The notes under the pieces were generated by a model that did not search any database, was not told the DNA's origin, and was given only the letters and a program-made list of their open reading frames with translations. Below, one piece after another: positions 36,401-49,539 of a stretch of 64,000 nt of DNA. The stretch covers positions 222 through 64,221 of the forward strand of contig SGPL01000123.1 of assembly GCA_004802705.1 (NCBI GenBank). The letters run 5' to 3'. Position 1 is the stretch's first letter. Each line of letters begins with the position of its first letter. This DNA is from Bondarzewia mesenterica. Taxonomy: Eukaryota; Basidiomycota; Agaricomycetes; Russulales; Bondarzewiaceae. A program made the translations under genes and the position numbers.

Positions 36401-38126
36401 GTCCGAGCTGGCTCACGCTCGTCCAGCATACTTGGGTCTATGCACGCGTCTCTCCGGCTCAGAAGGAGTTTATCCTCACATCGCTTCGTGGATTGGGCTA
36501 CACAACGCTCATGGCGGGTGATGGCACGAACGACGTTGGCGCACTCAAGCAGGCGCACGTGGGTGTCGCATTGTTGGACGGGACATCTGAGGACTTGCAA
36601 AAGATCGCGGAGCGTGAACGGCTGGAGCGCGTGAAAAAAAGTGTATGAAAGTCAGCTAAAGATCTCGGCCCGATTCAACCAGCCCCCGCCGCCTGTCCCT
36701 CCGGCTATTGCCCACATGTACCCTGACGTCGTCGAGGCGCAGAAGAAAGCAGCATCAGAGCAAGCGGATGCACGCAAGAAAAATCCGATGGAGAAGGTAT
36801 GTTTGTGGGATTACCCTGGGCGGTAGATATTTCCTGATGATTTTTTTGTCGGTGTTTAGTTCAATTTGGCTGCGATTACGGATAAGATGGCTGAGATGGA
36901 GGGAGAGGACGATGTGCCGAAGATTAAACTGGGAGATGCCTCGTGTGCGGCGCCCTTCACTTCTAAGTTGTCCAATGTGTCTGCAAGTACGTCGCACCTT
37001 TCCTTGTCTCATTTGTCCGTCGGAAATAACCGTGCTGTATTCGCACTTATGTAATATAGTTACCCATATCATTCGACAGGGGCGCTGCACACTAGTAGCG
37101 ACGATCCAGATGTACAAGATTCTCGCGCTCAATTGCCTCATCACAGCCTACAGTCTGAGCGTGCAGTATCTCGATGGCATCAAGTTCGGCGATTACCAGG
37201 TCACGATCACGGGTATGCTCATGTCCGTCTGCTTCCTGTGCATATCGCGGGCGAAGGTGAGTGTACAATGGCCTCGTGGGCCTATCGCTGAATTGATGAC
37301 TCTTTCTCTGCCGTAGCCGGTGGAAAAACTCTCACGAGAAAGGCCCCTGAGCAACATCTTCAACTTTTACGTGTTGTTGTCTGTCCTTATCCAGTTTGCA
37401 CTTCATATCGGATCAATGGTGTACATCACAGAGTTGGCTCATGTTTTAGAAGAGTACGCTCGCCATCACTTCCCCCCCGCACTGCAACGTACACTGATCT
37501 GTGCACATTCCGCAGGCGCGGGCCTATCGATCTGGAAGCGAAATTCGAGGCCAATTTGCTGAATACGGCTGTCTTCTTGTTGGGCCTTTCTCAGCAAGTT
37601 TCCACATTCACGATCAACTATCAGGTACATCCTCATTCTTGAACTTATAAAATTCGGCAATTGAGGCCCATTGGTTATTTCTCACGTATAGGGGCGTCCA
37701 TTCCGTGAAGGCATCAGAGAGAATCCAGCTCTGTATTGGGGTCTCGTCGGTGCCAGTGCCGTCGCCTTCTCGGGTTCCACGGATTTCCTGCCCGAGGTCA
37801 ATCGTTGGCTCCAGATCGTGGAAATGAGCACCTCAGTAAGTCATGATCTTCACATTGAAAATGGATGACCATCGTTGAAACTGGACTAATTATTCCGTCA
37901 ACTTTTCGCAAAACCATAGTTCAAGTTCAAGCTGACGATTACGATGATCGTTGATTTTGTTGGTTGCTGGGTCATTGAGAAATTGTGCAAGTATCTATTC
38001 GCAGATTTGGAGCCGAAGGCGTTGATCACGCGCGGAAGGGAGCGCAGGGAGAAGCGTCGAACGGAAGAAGCTCAGCGGGCCGAGGGGGAGGCCGCTGGCG
38101 TGTCCGCGGAGAAGAAGGCGCAATAG
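33422..38126 (+). CDS. SPF1: P5A-type ATPase SPF1 (ER transmembrane-helix dislocase)
   Basis: ER-resident P5A ATPase that extracts mistargeted tail-anchored and mislocated transmembrane helices; it also affects Mn homeostasis. Visible landmarks are [18 protein letters not shown] and an N-terminal membrane region. Next are the actuator motif [11 protein letters not shown], the P5A signature [20 protein letters not shown] in M4, and the phosphorylation site [40 protein letters not shown] and [20 protein letters not shown] follow. Six C-terminal membrane segments ([15 protein letters not shown] etc.) end in a Lys/Glu-rich tail, [12 protein letters not shown]. The initiating ATG is not resolved: the first visible exon starts at about 33422 with the last base of a codon, then [10 protein letters not shown]. 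Two apparent single-base frame breaks occur, near 35931-35937 and in an A7 run at 36634-36640. Both are probably sequence errors. Confidence 0.92.
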
Positions 38127-38393
38127 GCGTCAAGCCTACTTGCTTGATAAACTTACGTTACGCTATCTGTACGGACCACTTTCCAGCATAGATTAAGTCT
38201 CTCGCTTTGAGTAAGTATGATCCACTTCCATTGGGGACATGTCCAGCAATTGTGAGATCCTTTAATGCGTGGTAAGTCGGTCATTAAGTGTGATTCCCAA
38301 TCCGAGCACAATACATCCATCAACCAGTCCCAGCCGGGATAGCCTGTAGTAGTACAACACATCTAAAGTAGAATACAAATAGTCCGTTGGCCA

Positions 38394-41300
38394 CTACCAC
38401 GTCTTTGGCCTGAGAGGACGCTTACTGTTAGAAGGCTTCTCGAAAAGACCGACGAAGGGCCTATGGGACGTACCCAAAAGTAAAACCATCGTTGACAGTC
38501 TTCAAAGGCTGACTGTTCCAGTCCGCTGTGGCCATGAACACGCTATTTCCCCACCACGTTTGAATACTATTAAGACCGATGCCACCTTGAAGGGGGTATT
38601 GCAGACTGTAGTTGTGTCAGGGAAGAAATATATTACGAACGATGACGAAATGGGCACGCAAAACATACCAGAAATACACCAAAATGACGCCTATGGCCGT
38701 GCCCGTATCGAGGGCTGCAGATAAAACATCTACATTCGACCATTTGATTAGCTTGATGTACTGATCACAGCTCGCCGATCAACTCACAATTGTATTTTGC
38801 CCAGAAAGGGAAATGTCTCCGTCGGATGAGGTATTGAAAGATGAAACCTAAGATAGCCCAAGGGACAAAGTTGGACGCGTTCGCAGGTGGGATGGTACCC
38901 AGCCCTGACAGCATGAGACTAACGGTCGCATTAGCATCGGGGTCTGCCATACTATCTGAGATGGATGTCCAACTCACGGGAAACTGGAAACCAGAGATGG
39001 ATTAGAATATGGGATTTTTGAGGCAACGCAAACACCTACTTTACATAGTTCAACCAAGTATTAGGGTATCTGTGCGTCAGCCACCAAAGAATGACAGGCA
39101 GCAAGGCGCCAATGAGGAAGAAGAATGTAAGACCTGTAAAATTCAGTGAGCATCCGTGATTATGTGCGACTCTTTACAACGAACCGCTGCACAAAGGAAA
39201 AAAAAAAAAAAAATTCGTTAGCAAAGGAACGGGTTAAATGGTGAGAAAAAAAAAAATCCCTACTAGTACAACTGCCCTTTTGCGAATTGAAGATTGGGTC
39301 CGACGACGCCCCACTATGGAATCATTGATACAGGGGAAACTCTATCTTATCTCGGTAGTCACTTACCACGAGCGAGGCAGTACCAAAGACCTGGGTATTC
39401 GCACATACGAAGCTGCGGAGAAAGTGTCAAAAGCAATGAAGCCGTGCTAAAAGATACGAGGCACAAGCTCACTCACTGGTCCTTTTGCTCCATATTACAC
39501 AGATCGCTGGGTCAGAATATTCAACGCGTGCAACTGAGGCCATAAGCGGGTTTAACTAACGGAATGTGCGCAAACATCCTACGATACTGTTAGCCATTTT
39601 CCTGCCCGTGTCAACAACGACACTTACCAGGTTTGTACCCCCAATTGCACCGTGCCAGCAATGACAGTGGAGATGATCTGCATCCAGTTGCCATTTGAAG
39701 AGTTAGTTCAGGTGAAATATTGAGGCGGGAGGACGTACCTGAGCCCAAAACATCGTCCGCGGGGGTATCTTCATATAATGGCCCAATTTGAAGTCCGCGG
39801 TGAATACCATAGCTACAGAGATGAGCCGACGAATGGGTCAGTATACCCAACACGACTCGAAGTATGCTCCCTAGCAACTGCCTACCCTGTGACATGGTTA
39901 TGTATGCCCAAGTCTGTTTCATACACGGAAATTAACACCTGCCTTCAGAACCAAAGACCATGTTACCTTGAACCTGTGAAGTCGGGTTAGACATAGTAGG
40001 CCCCTGATAGGATCTATGACGAAAAGTAGAGAAGGGCTCACATCATCATTGCAACCGGTTTCCCCGGCAACATGAATCCGATGAGAAGTTCGCTAATAAC
40101 GCTATAGATGGGTTAGATGAGTTAGCAACTGGGTTCGACGTTCAGGCCAGGAGCTACATGCTTCAATCCAACTTGGCGATTCGTGATAGCCTGAATCATT
40201 CCTAGCAATCGCGGACCACATCATTGAATCAGACATTCATATATCGATCCAGGACAACTCACCTATGGGTATCAGGTATACAAGCGCTTGGTTTGGTTGT
40301 CAACGACCAAGACTAAGACCACTCGACGAGATGATGAAATTTACCTATCAGCAGCGCTATACACAGGGCCCAGATCTGCATCCCCGTGGACCATAGCTCG
40401 ATACACAAACACGCAAAAGTAAAAGTTACAACTGAAGGCACGCGTGTCAGCGACTAGCAAATTCACTAGGAGGAGAAAACATCACCAAATATACAAGCAT
40501 ACCACCACTCAGGGACTGATCAGCGAAATGCTCTTTCAGTTAATAACTGTGGAAATGGAATGTGATTGCGAAGTACCTTGAGGATACCGAGACATCAGCT
40601 GTGCGTGGATATCGGGTTGCTCACGCAATGAACGGCCAAAATGAATTTTGATGGGTTTCCAGAAATGGATGATAGAATGTGTGATCGTCGATGTGATCGA
40701 CCCGAAAGCGAGTCCGTAGGAAATCGCGAAAGTCATCCTGCACANCACTGAGTCCGTATGAGAACTTCAATCGTGGGCAACACTCACGATAGAAACAGAG
40801 GACTGTATTCCTTGTAGGCGTCTAGGTTGATGCTGGCATCGGTGTTGATGATGCGNGTAACGTTGTACATATTGCCGGTATTATCATATGCAACACGAGA
40901 AGANATACTGTGCGACCCTGTCAGGCNTTGTGAGAAGCTTCACCAACCNCTACACTCACGGTAGATATTGACTNTACCACACGTTCGTGTACTTGAAGAT
41001 ANTGTTAGTATATCTAAGAAGCTGAAACAGTAACGAACTTACATATAGCACAGGTGTCAAGAACCCTGNGTCAGAACATAAATATGACGATCTCAGAAGG
41101 AACCACTGAGGACGTACAGTAGAAGAATATGAAACTGACAAGCATGTTAGCTTCTGCCCACCCTGCATTCAAGTCGATTAGCGATGGGANACAAAACGGN
41201 AGNTGACCAAGCAGGATTTACAGGGTGTAGCAAGCCTAAGGGGTACATCATTTAGCTGGCGTTTGCTTTTGAANACAGAACATGGCTCACGGGCTTCCTG

Positions 41301-42898
41301 TGAATGCAATCTGGTTCCAGTCGAATGAGAGCATAGAGAATCCTAGACCGCTTTTGAAACTANGACCAAGCCCATCAGAATTTAGNAGCAAGATGGATAC
41401 GAACAAAGATCCACCAACCCAAACANTTGATTNACGATCTACTGCCAACNTCAATTTTNGATCCTGAATANAACAACAATCATGTTACCTACCACATTAT
41501 TAGGAGCTATCCAGCACACCCAAGAGAACATGCTGACCAGTGGAGGTCAGATAAGAGAAGTGATNCTACAAAAAAGGGCTAATGTGTACCTCAAAGCCTG
41601 NAACAGGTAACCCGGTATGAAGTCTATAATACATATGAATCATTATGCATACAGTGCGAAAGGANTGATGATCGTACACCACACCAATGCGCCGAAGAAA
41701 GCATACGAAAAAAAAGCGTTCTCTTGACATCCCAGTNTGCGCACCGGGACCTTTATAGGTCTGTGAGTGTAGCGTATTGAATAGCGCACACATAACCAGA
41801 GTGTTTGGCCATACTATGAATTACCTACTTTAATAGGACAGCTAGCGAATGGGNTGGGAAATTTACATACTCATAGATGGGGGCGAAACAAGGAAACGAC
41901 GTGCGATGCCTCCGATAGAAAATCCGATGAGTTGAGTCGACATGACCAACATCCACTGATCTAAANTNGTGATAGTTGATNNATACGAACGGCATATCGA
42001 CATGACACTCACAAATAAAATTAAACGACTGATTATAGTAGACCTTCTGAACTGCTATAATATCCGTCTGGGCGAAANTAAGGAATTGCAATATTGACAC
42101 AAGATCAGCACATACAGCATACGCAGTCTGAGCGCCAACGCCGGCCATTATTGTAATCAATACCTATGTGTCGAGATGAGTATTGATAACGTGCAAAAGG
42201 TTGGTAACAGATTTACATGTTCCTTGATGGTAAATGGCCCCGGGTTCAAAGACAACGTGAAGACCTTAACATTGGGAACCACGTAAGCCCATAGACGACC
42301 CATAGGAAATGCGAGGAGTTGCGCGACCAACTGAGATTTGTAGCGTATCAATNGNNGTACAAATAGAAGATTGGATGAAATGGCTGTGGCAGCACTTACT
42401 CCAGTGACCAATATTGAAGGGTAGCGGAAGTAAAAGAATTGGTTGATGCCGGGAAGTAGGATCGCCCAAAAGATACCGAGAGTCCATGCGCGAAGCGTCA
42501 ACACAGGCATATTTGGATCATCAAAATTGGCGACTGCCGCACGGACTTCCGGATATGGCGAGTCATCCTCTGCAGATGCGGGGACGAGGAAGCTTGAGAA
42601 AACAATTTATTACGGCAAAGATGACGAAGAACGTGCCAAAACCAGCATCGTCGGAGTCGTAGTTTGGATCAAAAAAATCGGGATCGGGGGCAGACCGTGC
42701 GTGCATCGACTGATTGACAAACGACTCTGCTACGAAAGATTCTGAGGGCCGTACAGAGCCGACGTGGTCATCTGGAACAGATGTCAGTGGGTAAGAGCAG
42801 ACATGAGCAGAATCATTACCAGTCGATTTCTCCACATCACGCAAGCTGTATTCGTAAGACCCGCTCTGGCGCCGTGATTCTGCGACAGATGAGGACAT
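38394..42898 (-). CDS. OPT-family oligopeptide transporter
   Basis: Plasma-membrane proton-coupled importer of small peptides (or glutathione or metal chelates), OPT superfamily. The soluble N-terminus is [14 protein letters not shown]. The OPT core follows: [40 protein letters not shown], then the signature [20 protein letters not shown] and [16 protein letters not shown]. Next come [37 protein letters not shown] and [57 protein letters not shown] and a last short exon ending RPLRPKTW complete the protein (stop at 38394-38396). The coding region is split by a very large number of small introns. N positions are frequent between 40743 and 42360 and hide a few residues. Substrate specificity cannot be inferred. 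Confidence 0.9.
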
Positions 42899-45800
42899 TT
42901 CATTCCTTCCGGAAATATAAGCACGTTGACTGAGGTCGGACAGGTAGACAGGCGACCGAGATGAGGATGCAACAGGGGAAGACGTCGGGATGCGTCGGGG
43001 GGTATGAAAAGAAAGGGAAGAGTGCGACGATGATGCCTAATCAATGAGGACCGCTGTCATAGGCGCAAAAAATACTAACTTCAACAAGACTTGCCTCAGA
43101 GATAGAGATAAGGTCTCAAGATGAGTTCAGTCCGAAGGGCGAAGTAGTTGTGTTAGACGTAAAATTGCGTCAAGCGTGTCGCACCGTGTAAAATTGTGCG
43201 TATATGTCGCCGTAGACGTTGCGTGAGATGAAAAGGAGATGGCAAGAGGGAAGAGTGCGCAAGCGAGACCAAAGCGAGACGGAAGTATCTTCGAGTTTAC
43301 CCTGCCAGCCTCTGCGTCTTCTTAAGTCACGTGTATCGCCACGTGGAATACAACCGGAGGCACTTTCACTGGCCAATGCCTTGGTTCTCTCCCCTTCCAG
43401 CATTCCACTCCCATCCGATTCCCGCCCTTGTCAAAAATATCCCAAGGGACTTTTGAATCTACACAAACTGACTTGACTTGCTTAGGGTTTCTCTGACGTA
43501 AATTTTCATTTCTTAAACTTTCGTTCACGACCGGGTGACCCTCATTTACTACATTCACCCACATTGAACTGGAGTACTTATTCGATTCAAGCTACTCTGA
43601 GTCTACACACCTCCGAATCTGATGGAAGGCTCCGAGCAGCACATGATGGCCCCCCATCACACCTCTTCTTTATCTAGCAACTATCATTCTTACTCGTGTG
43701 AGCGCTGTCACTCTGTAATTCTCTTCTGCTGACCAGTTATTCTTTAACGTCTCTGCCCAGGTGTGTCCAGGGGTTGTATCATTGAATGTTCCTTAATTCT
43801 TGTCTCTAGCTTCTCTAGAGTCTTTGACCGTCTCGTCGCACGTAAATTGGTTTCCCGACTAATGGCACCTGTCGACGTCGACTTTGTCCCAGAGAATCCG
43901 GATTGTCTCAAGCGTCTTTCCATGCTAAGGTCATTTGTCCCGACACATCTCCGATAACCCCTTCTCTGGCTTCGTCCTCCTTTTGATTGATTTCAATATT
44001 TACATCTTGCCACAGTATCGCATCCAAGATGGTCAAGACTATTGGTTCAATCCAACTGGCCTCGCAGCCTATATTCCAAACTCTCAGCCTCGTCTCAGCC
44101 TTCTTCATCCCTCGACTTCTTCTCTCACCTTCTCGATGCCGTAGTGGGAATTGCATATTCGGCGCCCGCCGAAGCTTCGCAATATATACACGTGCGACAT
44201 CCCACTTCTACTCAAGATCAATTGTTTGGAATAAGCACACATCACTTATCAAAGGAAGGTGCGCCTACGACGACAGCACTGATATACTATAAATATTCGA
44301 TTGGACCATGGGGTCTTGAGAGCTGTCACTTCCGCCTATAATACACTTGAACATCTGTCGGCTTACCGGATTTACGCACGTCTGACTAGCACTGGTCGAT
44401 AACGAGCTGGAGTGGTCGGAACGACCCGGTTGTCGCAAATGCCAACGAAAATCACTTGGGCAAGTGTCACGCTATGCTATCTAACTAGATGTTGACTTAT
44501 CTGTGCCGTGTACAAGTAATTAGTGTGAAACACGTCGTGCACAGAAGCTTTAGGTGAGTGTCGGTCGAATAGTTGAGAGCTCAGCGCTCAGCGCTCACCT
44601 TTAAGGAAAGTTGTGCCAAACGGACATATGATCGACCCACGTTCTTTCGTTTTTCGCGGAGTTTGTAACAAAGGCATTAAGCGATCACTTGTCGACTGTG
44701 GTCGACTCCTATGCATGTCCCAGGGCAGGGCGTCAGGGTCGGCGATAGAGCATTTACATACCCTCTCGTAAGAAGGATTTCCCCAGATGCCCAGTCGATG
44801 ACAGTTTATGCACAGAATGGCAATCTAATCCCACGTCAATTTTCCCAGAATAAATTGATGCAGCCAGCCAACATCCAGCAGTGCATTCTTGTGATCCGAG
44901 GCGGCATTGATAAGTAGGACCATTTCAAGTCTTCATCTCCGCGTACTTCTCACTTTTTTTAGTCGAAAATCACATGCCATTGCGATGATGGGAAAACAGG
45001 CATGTGGGATGCTCGAACACGAGCGGAATATGCCGATTACGAATTCCTCGAGGACGTCTCTGGGCGTCTATCCATCATGCGTGCTATGGTATTCATTGAC
45101 AATCTGCGGTTAAGTAGCATGCTCATCCGATTTCTGCCTATCAAGCAGAATGGACGACGGACCGGAAAGCGAACAGCTCGCACCCTCCAGCCAATATGTC
45201 GTACAGTGAACCGGTCGAAAATCGCTCAAATACCACTGGCAGATATCAGCGATGGATATTTGAACACTTAGCCTAAGGAATAAGGTAAGAAAGGCACGGT
45301 AATTGTATTATAAATAAGACATCTTGTGATTTGTCTCCTGAGAGCAACGTTCATACTTAGCAGTGATAAAGCACCATTATTTATCGGTTGCATTGCGGAC
45401 CGTGATCAAGGTTTGAATTGTACAAGGAGTTTTGATCAGGGATATTTGCGGCACTCGCTGCACGAATAAATAAAGGGAATGAGAAGATTATTAATTAGTG
45501 TAGGCTCATCATACTATGCGCACAAGCCAGTGCTCTTCCAGCTACTCGCAGTCTAGTCAAATTGGGCAGGTCAACAACACGATCGAGATATCAGACAAAA
45601 TCGAAACAGGAAGCGTGTCGGGCAAGCTGAGGAAAAGGTGGAGGGCACGGCGGAGGGAGTAGTAGGAGGGGCGGAGTCCGTGGCAGAGTCGGCGGAGCAT
45701 GCTGTCGTGTCGCGGATGCAGGGTGACGAGGACGAGGGGTGGGCATCGGATCGGAGTGGCCCGTCGGAACAGGAGACGCGGAAACGGGGAAAGGGAAAGA

Positions 45801-47455
45801 AGAAGCCTCCGTTGATTTCTGCTGGCGGGCGCGCGGGGAGGAAGAAAGGGTCGATTCATCGGCGTTCGCCACCCCTCGCTCGCAGACCGGACCCTCTGCA
45901 TCTCCCGAAAATTCGTCGACCGAGGACAAGCCGCGCGGCCGCCTGCCGCTCTCGCCCATAATCGGAATCGAGACGAGGTTGGTGGCGCGGCGGCGGGCAC
46001 CGCACATGCGCATCCAGTCGCTGCAGGGCAGTGGGGCGTCGTCTGTGCGCGAGGCGTCACCTGAGCGTTCGGTGTGGTTCAACGGATGATCTGAGGAATC
46101 AAACTGAGCCATATATTTGAGAGCATTGATCGACCAATTTACCGTAGTTCCGGACGTGGGGAAGTTGGCGTTATATATCCGAAAGAGTGCAGTGCTTGCG
46201 TACTATGCACCCTTATCTGTGAGCTTCTTGAAGGGTCGATGTTGTCCAAGGAGAGACTAGTACAAGGTGGCGATGGACGATTGACGGGGCCGAATATACA
46301 GATGTCTAAATTTATCCCCTGTGGCCTTGAGATGAACACACAGAGTCCCAGAGAAACGGTGTTGGGCAAAAGTGCCATACTGTCGCACAGTTACGAAAGG
46401 CTCTAGTGCGGCGACAGATGTGGATGAAGACGTGGTCGAGACCTGCCGATGGTGACTGTGCGAGGAAAGAATTTGATGGTGCCGGGAGCAGATTCAGAAT
46501 ACATCCGATCTGGCGAGCGAGTCGGCGTTGACAACGAAAAAATGAACCGGAGAGATGACTCGTAAATACGAAAGATGTGCACTCGAAGACCCGATGGGAG
46601 CATGCAGGTCGACAAGAGGACGTTTTTGCGAACACTTCAAAGTAGGAAAAAAAGGCAGCTTAGAAATTTCAGCATTCCGTGAATCAGGAACATCTCCAGT
46701 CAAGAGGCATGCTAATTAGGGGATGAAACATGCAGAAGTCGTCAAGCAATTGTACAGTGTAATATTCCGGAAGTGTGTGGGAAAAAAAATCCAACGTAAT
46801 AGCTGTTTTCTCTAGATGTCGGAAAGGAGACTTACTGCATTTCGACATCCAAACATTATAAGCACAGTTCGCGCTGTGCCTGTCGTCCACCAACGTGCAG
46901 AGCCTTCCGCCCTAACCTGCTAACAGAATTAGTGGCCCTAAGATTACCAGTACGTTCAAGCATTTTAACCTTGATTTAGGATAGACTGACTTCTCAAGCT
47001 GGAATTGACAGTTTGACGAAGTTTGACCTCGACATCATGCTTGGAGCTACCTAGTCACGGCGAGATATGTCGGCGCTGTAAGCCTCCGCGGAAGGACGCG
47101 GACTTTCAAATCTAGGACTCTTAGTGGACATAAAGAGGTATTTATGTAATTAAATTTAAACTACTAGCAAACGTGGGAAATACTGCTACCCATCGTGCGA
47201 ATTTATCTCAAGTTCGTCTCTTTGTTGTCGTTGTGTAGCGTTGTGTGCACCAAGTGTGCACTGGCAGCCACTGCAGGTTCGTGCGCATCATTTTAAACAT
47301 TGTTTTTCGTGTCCCTTCGCGTTCTCTGTTATCATCCATCATTTACGACTTCAAGAACGTCTGCTATTTTTTATTAGGACGTCCCAGGTCAGCTTTGTCT
47401 TTAGTTCGTGATTGTATTTATTCGTTTCATTTGAAGAAGTACATCAGCACTTCAG
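42899..47455. other. Gene-poor 4.5-kb interval
   Basis: No recognisable gene. Short open frames (43935-44144, 44711-44917, 45002-45271) have no known motif and no consistent splicing. An abruptly GC-rich island at about 45590-46090 carries long frames on both strands, while its flanks are AT-rich. The rest resembles decayed intergenic or repeat DNA. The OPT promoter lies at the left end. Confidence 0.4.
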
Positions 47456-49069
47456 ATGCTTTCTGCGATTCCACGTTCGGATTTTCTCCGTGAAATACAC
47501 ATTTTCACGAGGCCACGCATTCTGTCCAAGACTTCTCATTACGAATCGAGATGCCGCAACAGTAATGGGCTGCTGGTACCGTTAACGTTGTATTTGGCGA
47601 GGCAATATGTTCGTGAGCGTTTCGATCCGTATTCTTTTGACCTTGATTGAATGAATACAATCTAACATGTACTCTCGTCACAGAGCACTGAAATTATTCC
47701 TCCTGTACATCTCCCAGCGAATAAAAAGCCCTGCCGGTCCATTCAAAGTCTCGATCCACACCATCTTCAACCCTCCGACTATAGCGATATTTCTGGGTTA
47801 TTTAGAGCGCGGTTCCATGCGTTATTGGAAGAACACCATCGATTGGCCTTCTACTTCTACTATGCCCCTGGGAGCCGTATTCCCAGAGAAACATCCGGTT
47901 TTCTTTATTATAGACCATCTGAAACATCGGTATTGCTGGATGGCCAAATCCGCTTCCGTGTTACCAAGTCTTCAGATACCTTCGACAAAGGCTCTGATTT
48001 ATTGAAGCCTGACGGTTCCGTATGGAAGCTGGGGATTTCTCGAGTTTTATGTCGCAAGGGCTATGGCCCCCTTGCCGACTTGCTCCTGAAGGAAAACCCG
48101 TCCCTGAAATCCATCCCGCCCCAAACCATCCTGGCCCATCGTCATCTTATTGTTCGGACTCTCGATCCTCAACACATCACAACTTCAGACTTCCACGATA
48201 TTTCGGGCAAATTTTATGCGTTCTATAATTTTGAAGGCTCAGATCTATCTTCTGAACACGCGCGCATCCGCTACGAAGCTGCAAAGGAAAAGCTCCTGCC
48301 ATTCCCCCCCCGGAACTCATGGCTTTCTTTATTACTTATCGCCAAATGGGGACATGACGGATGGGCAGATTCGCTTCCGCATCACACAGGATTGCAATCC
48401 CGTCAGTTTTGTGGGGGGGAGGGATCTTGTCTTCTCAACTGGTTTATCATGGCATATTCCACTCCGTCTGCTTCGTGGTTCGACAAAATCTGGGATTCTT
48501 TGCCTCCTCTCGGAGGATCTTGTGGCAAAGGGTACACTTTTGGAGGAGACAACGCCGCCAACCAAGGGCGATGCTAATTTACATATGCAGTTGCCGAGGA
48601 GACGCACTTTAAATCCCTTAATCACGGAGTTTGGACAGCTATTCTCGATCGACTTCTCTCTGCGCATATACACCCTCTGGATCAAAATTGGGCAACATTT
48701 TGAAGGGGTGAGGTTTCCAAATCCCTTAACCTCTTATGAAAACTCCCGACGATCCAATTCTTATGATGGTAAGCGCCCTCTGATCCCGCCAAGGTCCTTT
48801 TACTACCAGATTCAACTTTTTTATTAGGAGTTGCTCTGTGCTGCTTCGAGCCATCACCTCGTTCCAACCGTCGAAAGCGGGACACAGCAGTCTTACGCCT
48901 GGTCAAGATCATCAAGCCTTTCACGCGTAAAGAGCATGTGAAAAGATCGTCCACTGAAGCCGTCGAACCACCAGAGGAGGGGCAGCTGTTTATGTCTGAA
49001 GGTAGAGAGCGGGAATACTTTTTAAGAGGATCATTATCAGAAGCGTCTGGTACTGCAACGCGATCATAA
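47456..49069 (+). CDS. Hypothetical protein with two tandem copies of one domain (frame broken at a C run)
   Basis: Function unknown. The second exon (from about 47684) carries one domain copy: SLDPHHLQPSDYSDISGLFR, then GFLYYRPSETSVLLDGQIRF. A second copy follows: TLDPQHITTSDFHDISGKFY, then GFLYYLSPNGDMTDGQIRFR and ITQDCNPVSFVGGRDL. The copies share the order 'LDPxH...DxxDISG...GFLYY...DGQIRFRxT...DL'. A run of eight C at about 48306-48313 puts the second copy out of frame; seven would restore it. After an intron near 48768-48830 the C-terminus is basic (RSNRRKRDTAVLRLVKIIKP) and stops at 49067-49069. The first exon from ATG 47456 (basic, Arg/Ser-rich, possibly a mitochondrial presequence) is a guess. 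The layout resembles uncharacterised mushroom proteins. Confidence 0.6.
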
Positions 49070-49539
49070 GAATAAGATGGTGTATGTGAGTATCCTTTCC
49101 CCCAATCAATTTAAAGCATTGGCCAAACCACGAAGTATCTTATATTAACTATGCAGATAAAAATCCTGGTACTAGTGCTGTGCATGAAACCGACTGGACA
49201 CGGAGACGTAGCGGGTTTTACATTTAGGATTCACCATCTTCGTTGCCATCGGAGGGTGTGAGAGTATCAGTTCAAATTGCGCGACCACCNACAATCGTTA
49301 ATGACTATTTAAGCAAGTCGAGTTTGATACGAGCAGCCCGCAAACGCACTTAGATGTTCTGGATAAGACATATAACTGTGGACAGAATGAGATGGACTAT
49401 GGAAAGTTATATAATAGCAATCCAGAAGACGTGGTGTGAAACATGGAGCGGCTCATGATCTAAGTACNNNNAAANNAAAGGATGGAGAAGAAACAACGAC
49501 GGAATNTGACACTGACTTTGGAGTATAACTGTATACGCT
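49070..49539. other. Convergent intergenic interval
   Basis: 3' ends of two convergent genes, with several N positions (49290, 49468-49476). No feature seen. Confidence 0.45.

Noticed and set aside
43935..45271. Small plus-strand frames considered as a gene
   Set aside because: No start context, splice pattern or motif links them, and their base composition is that of the surrounding non-coding DNA.
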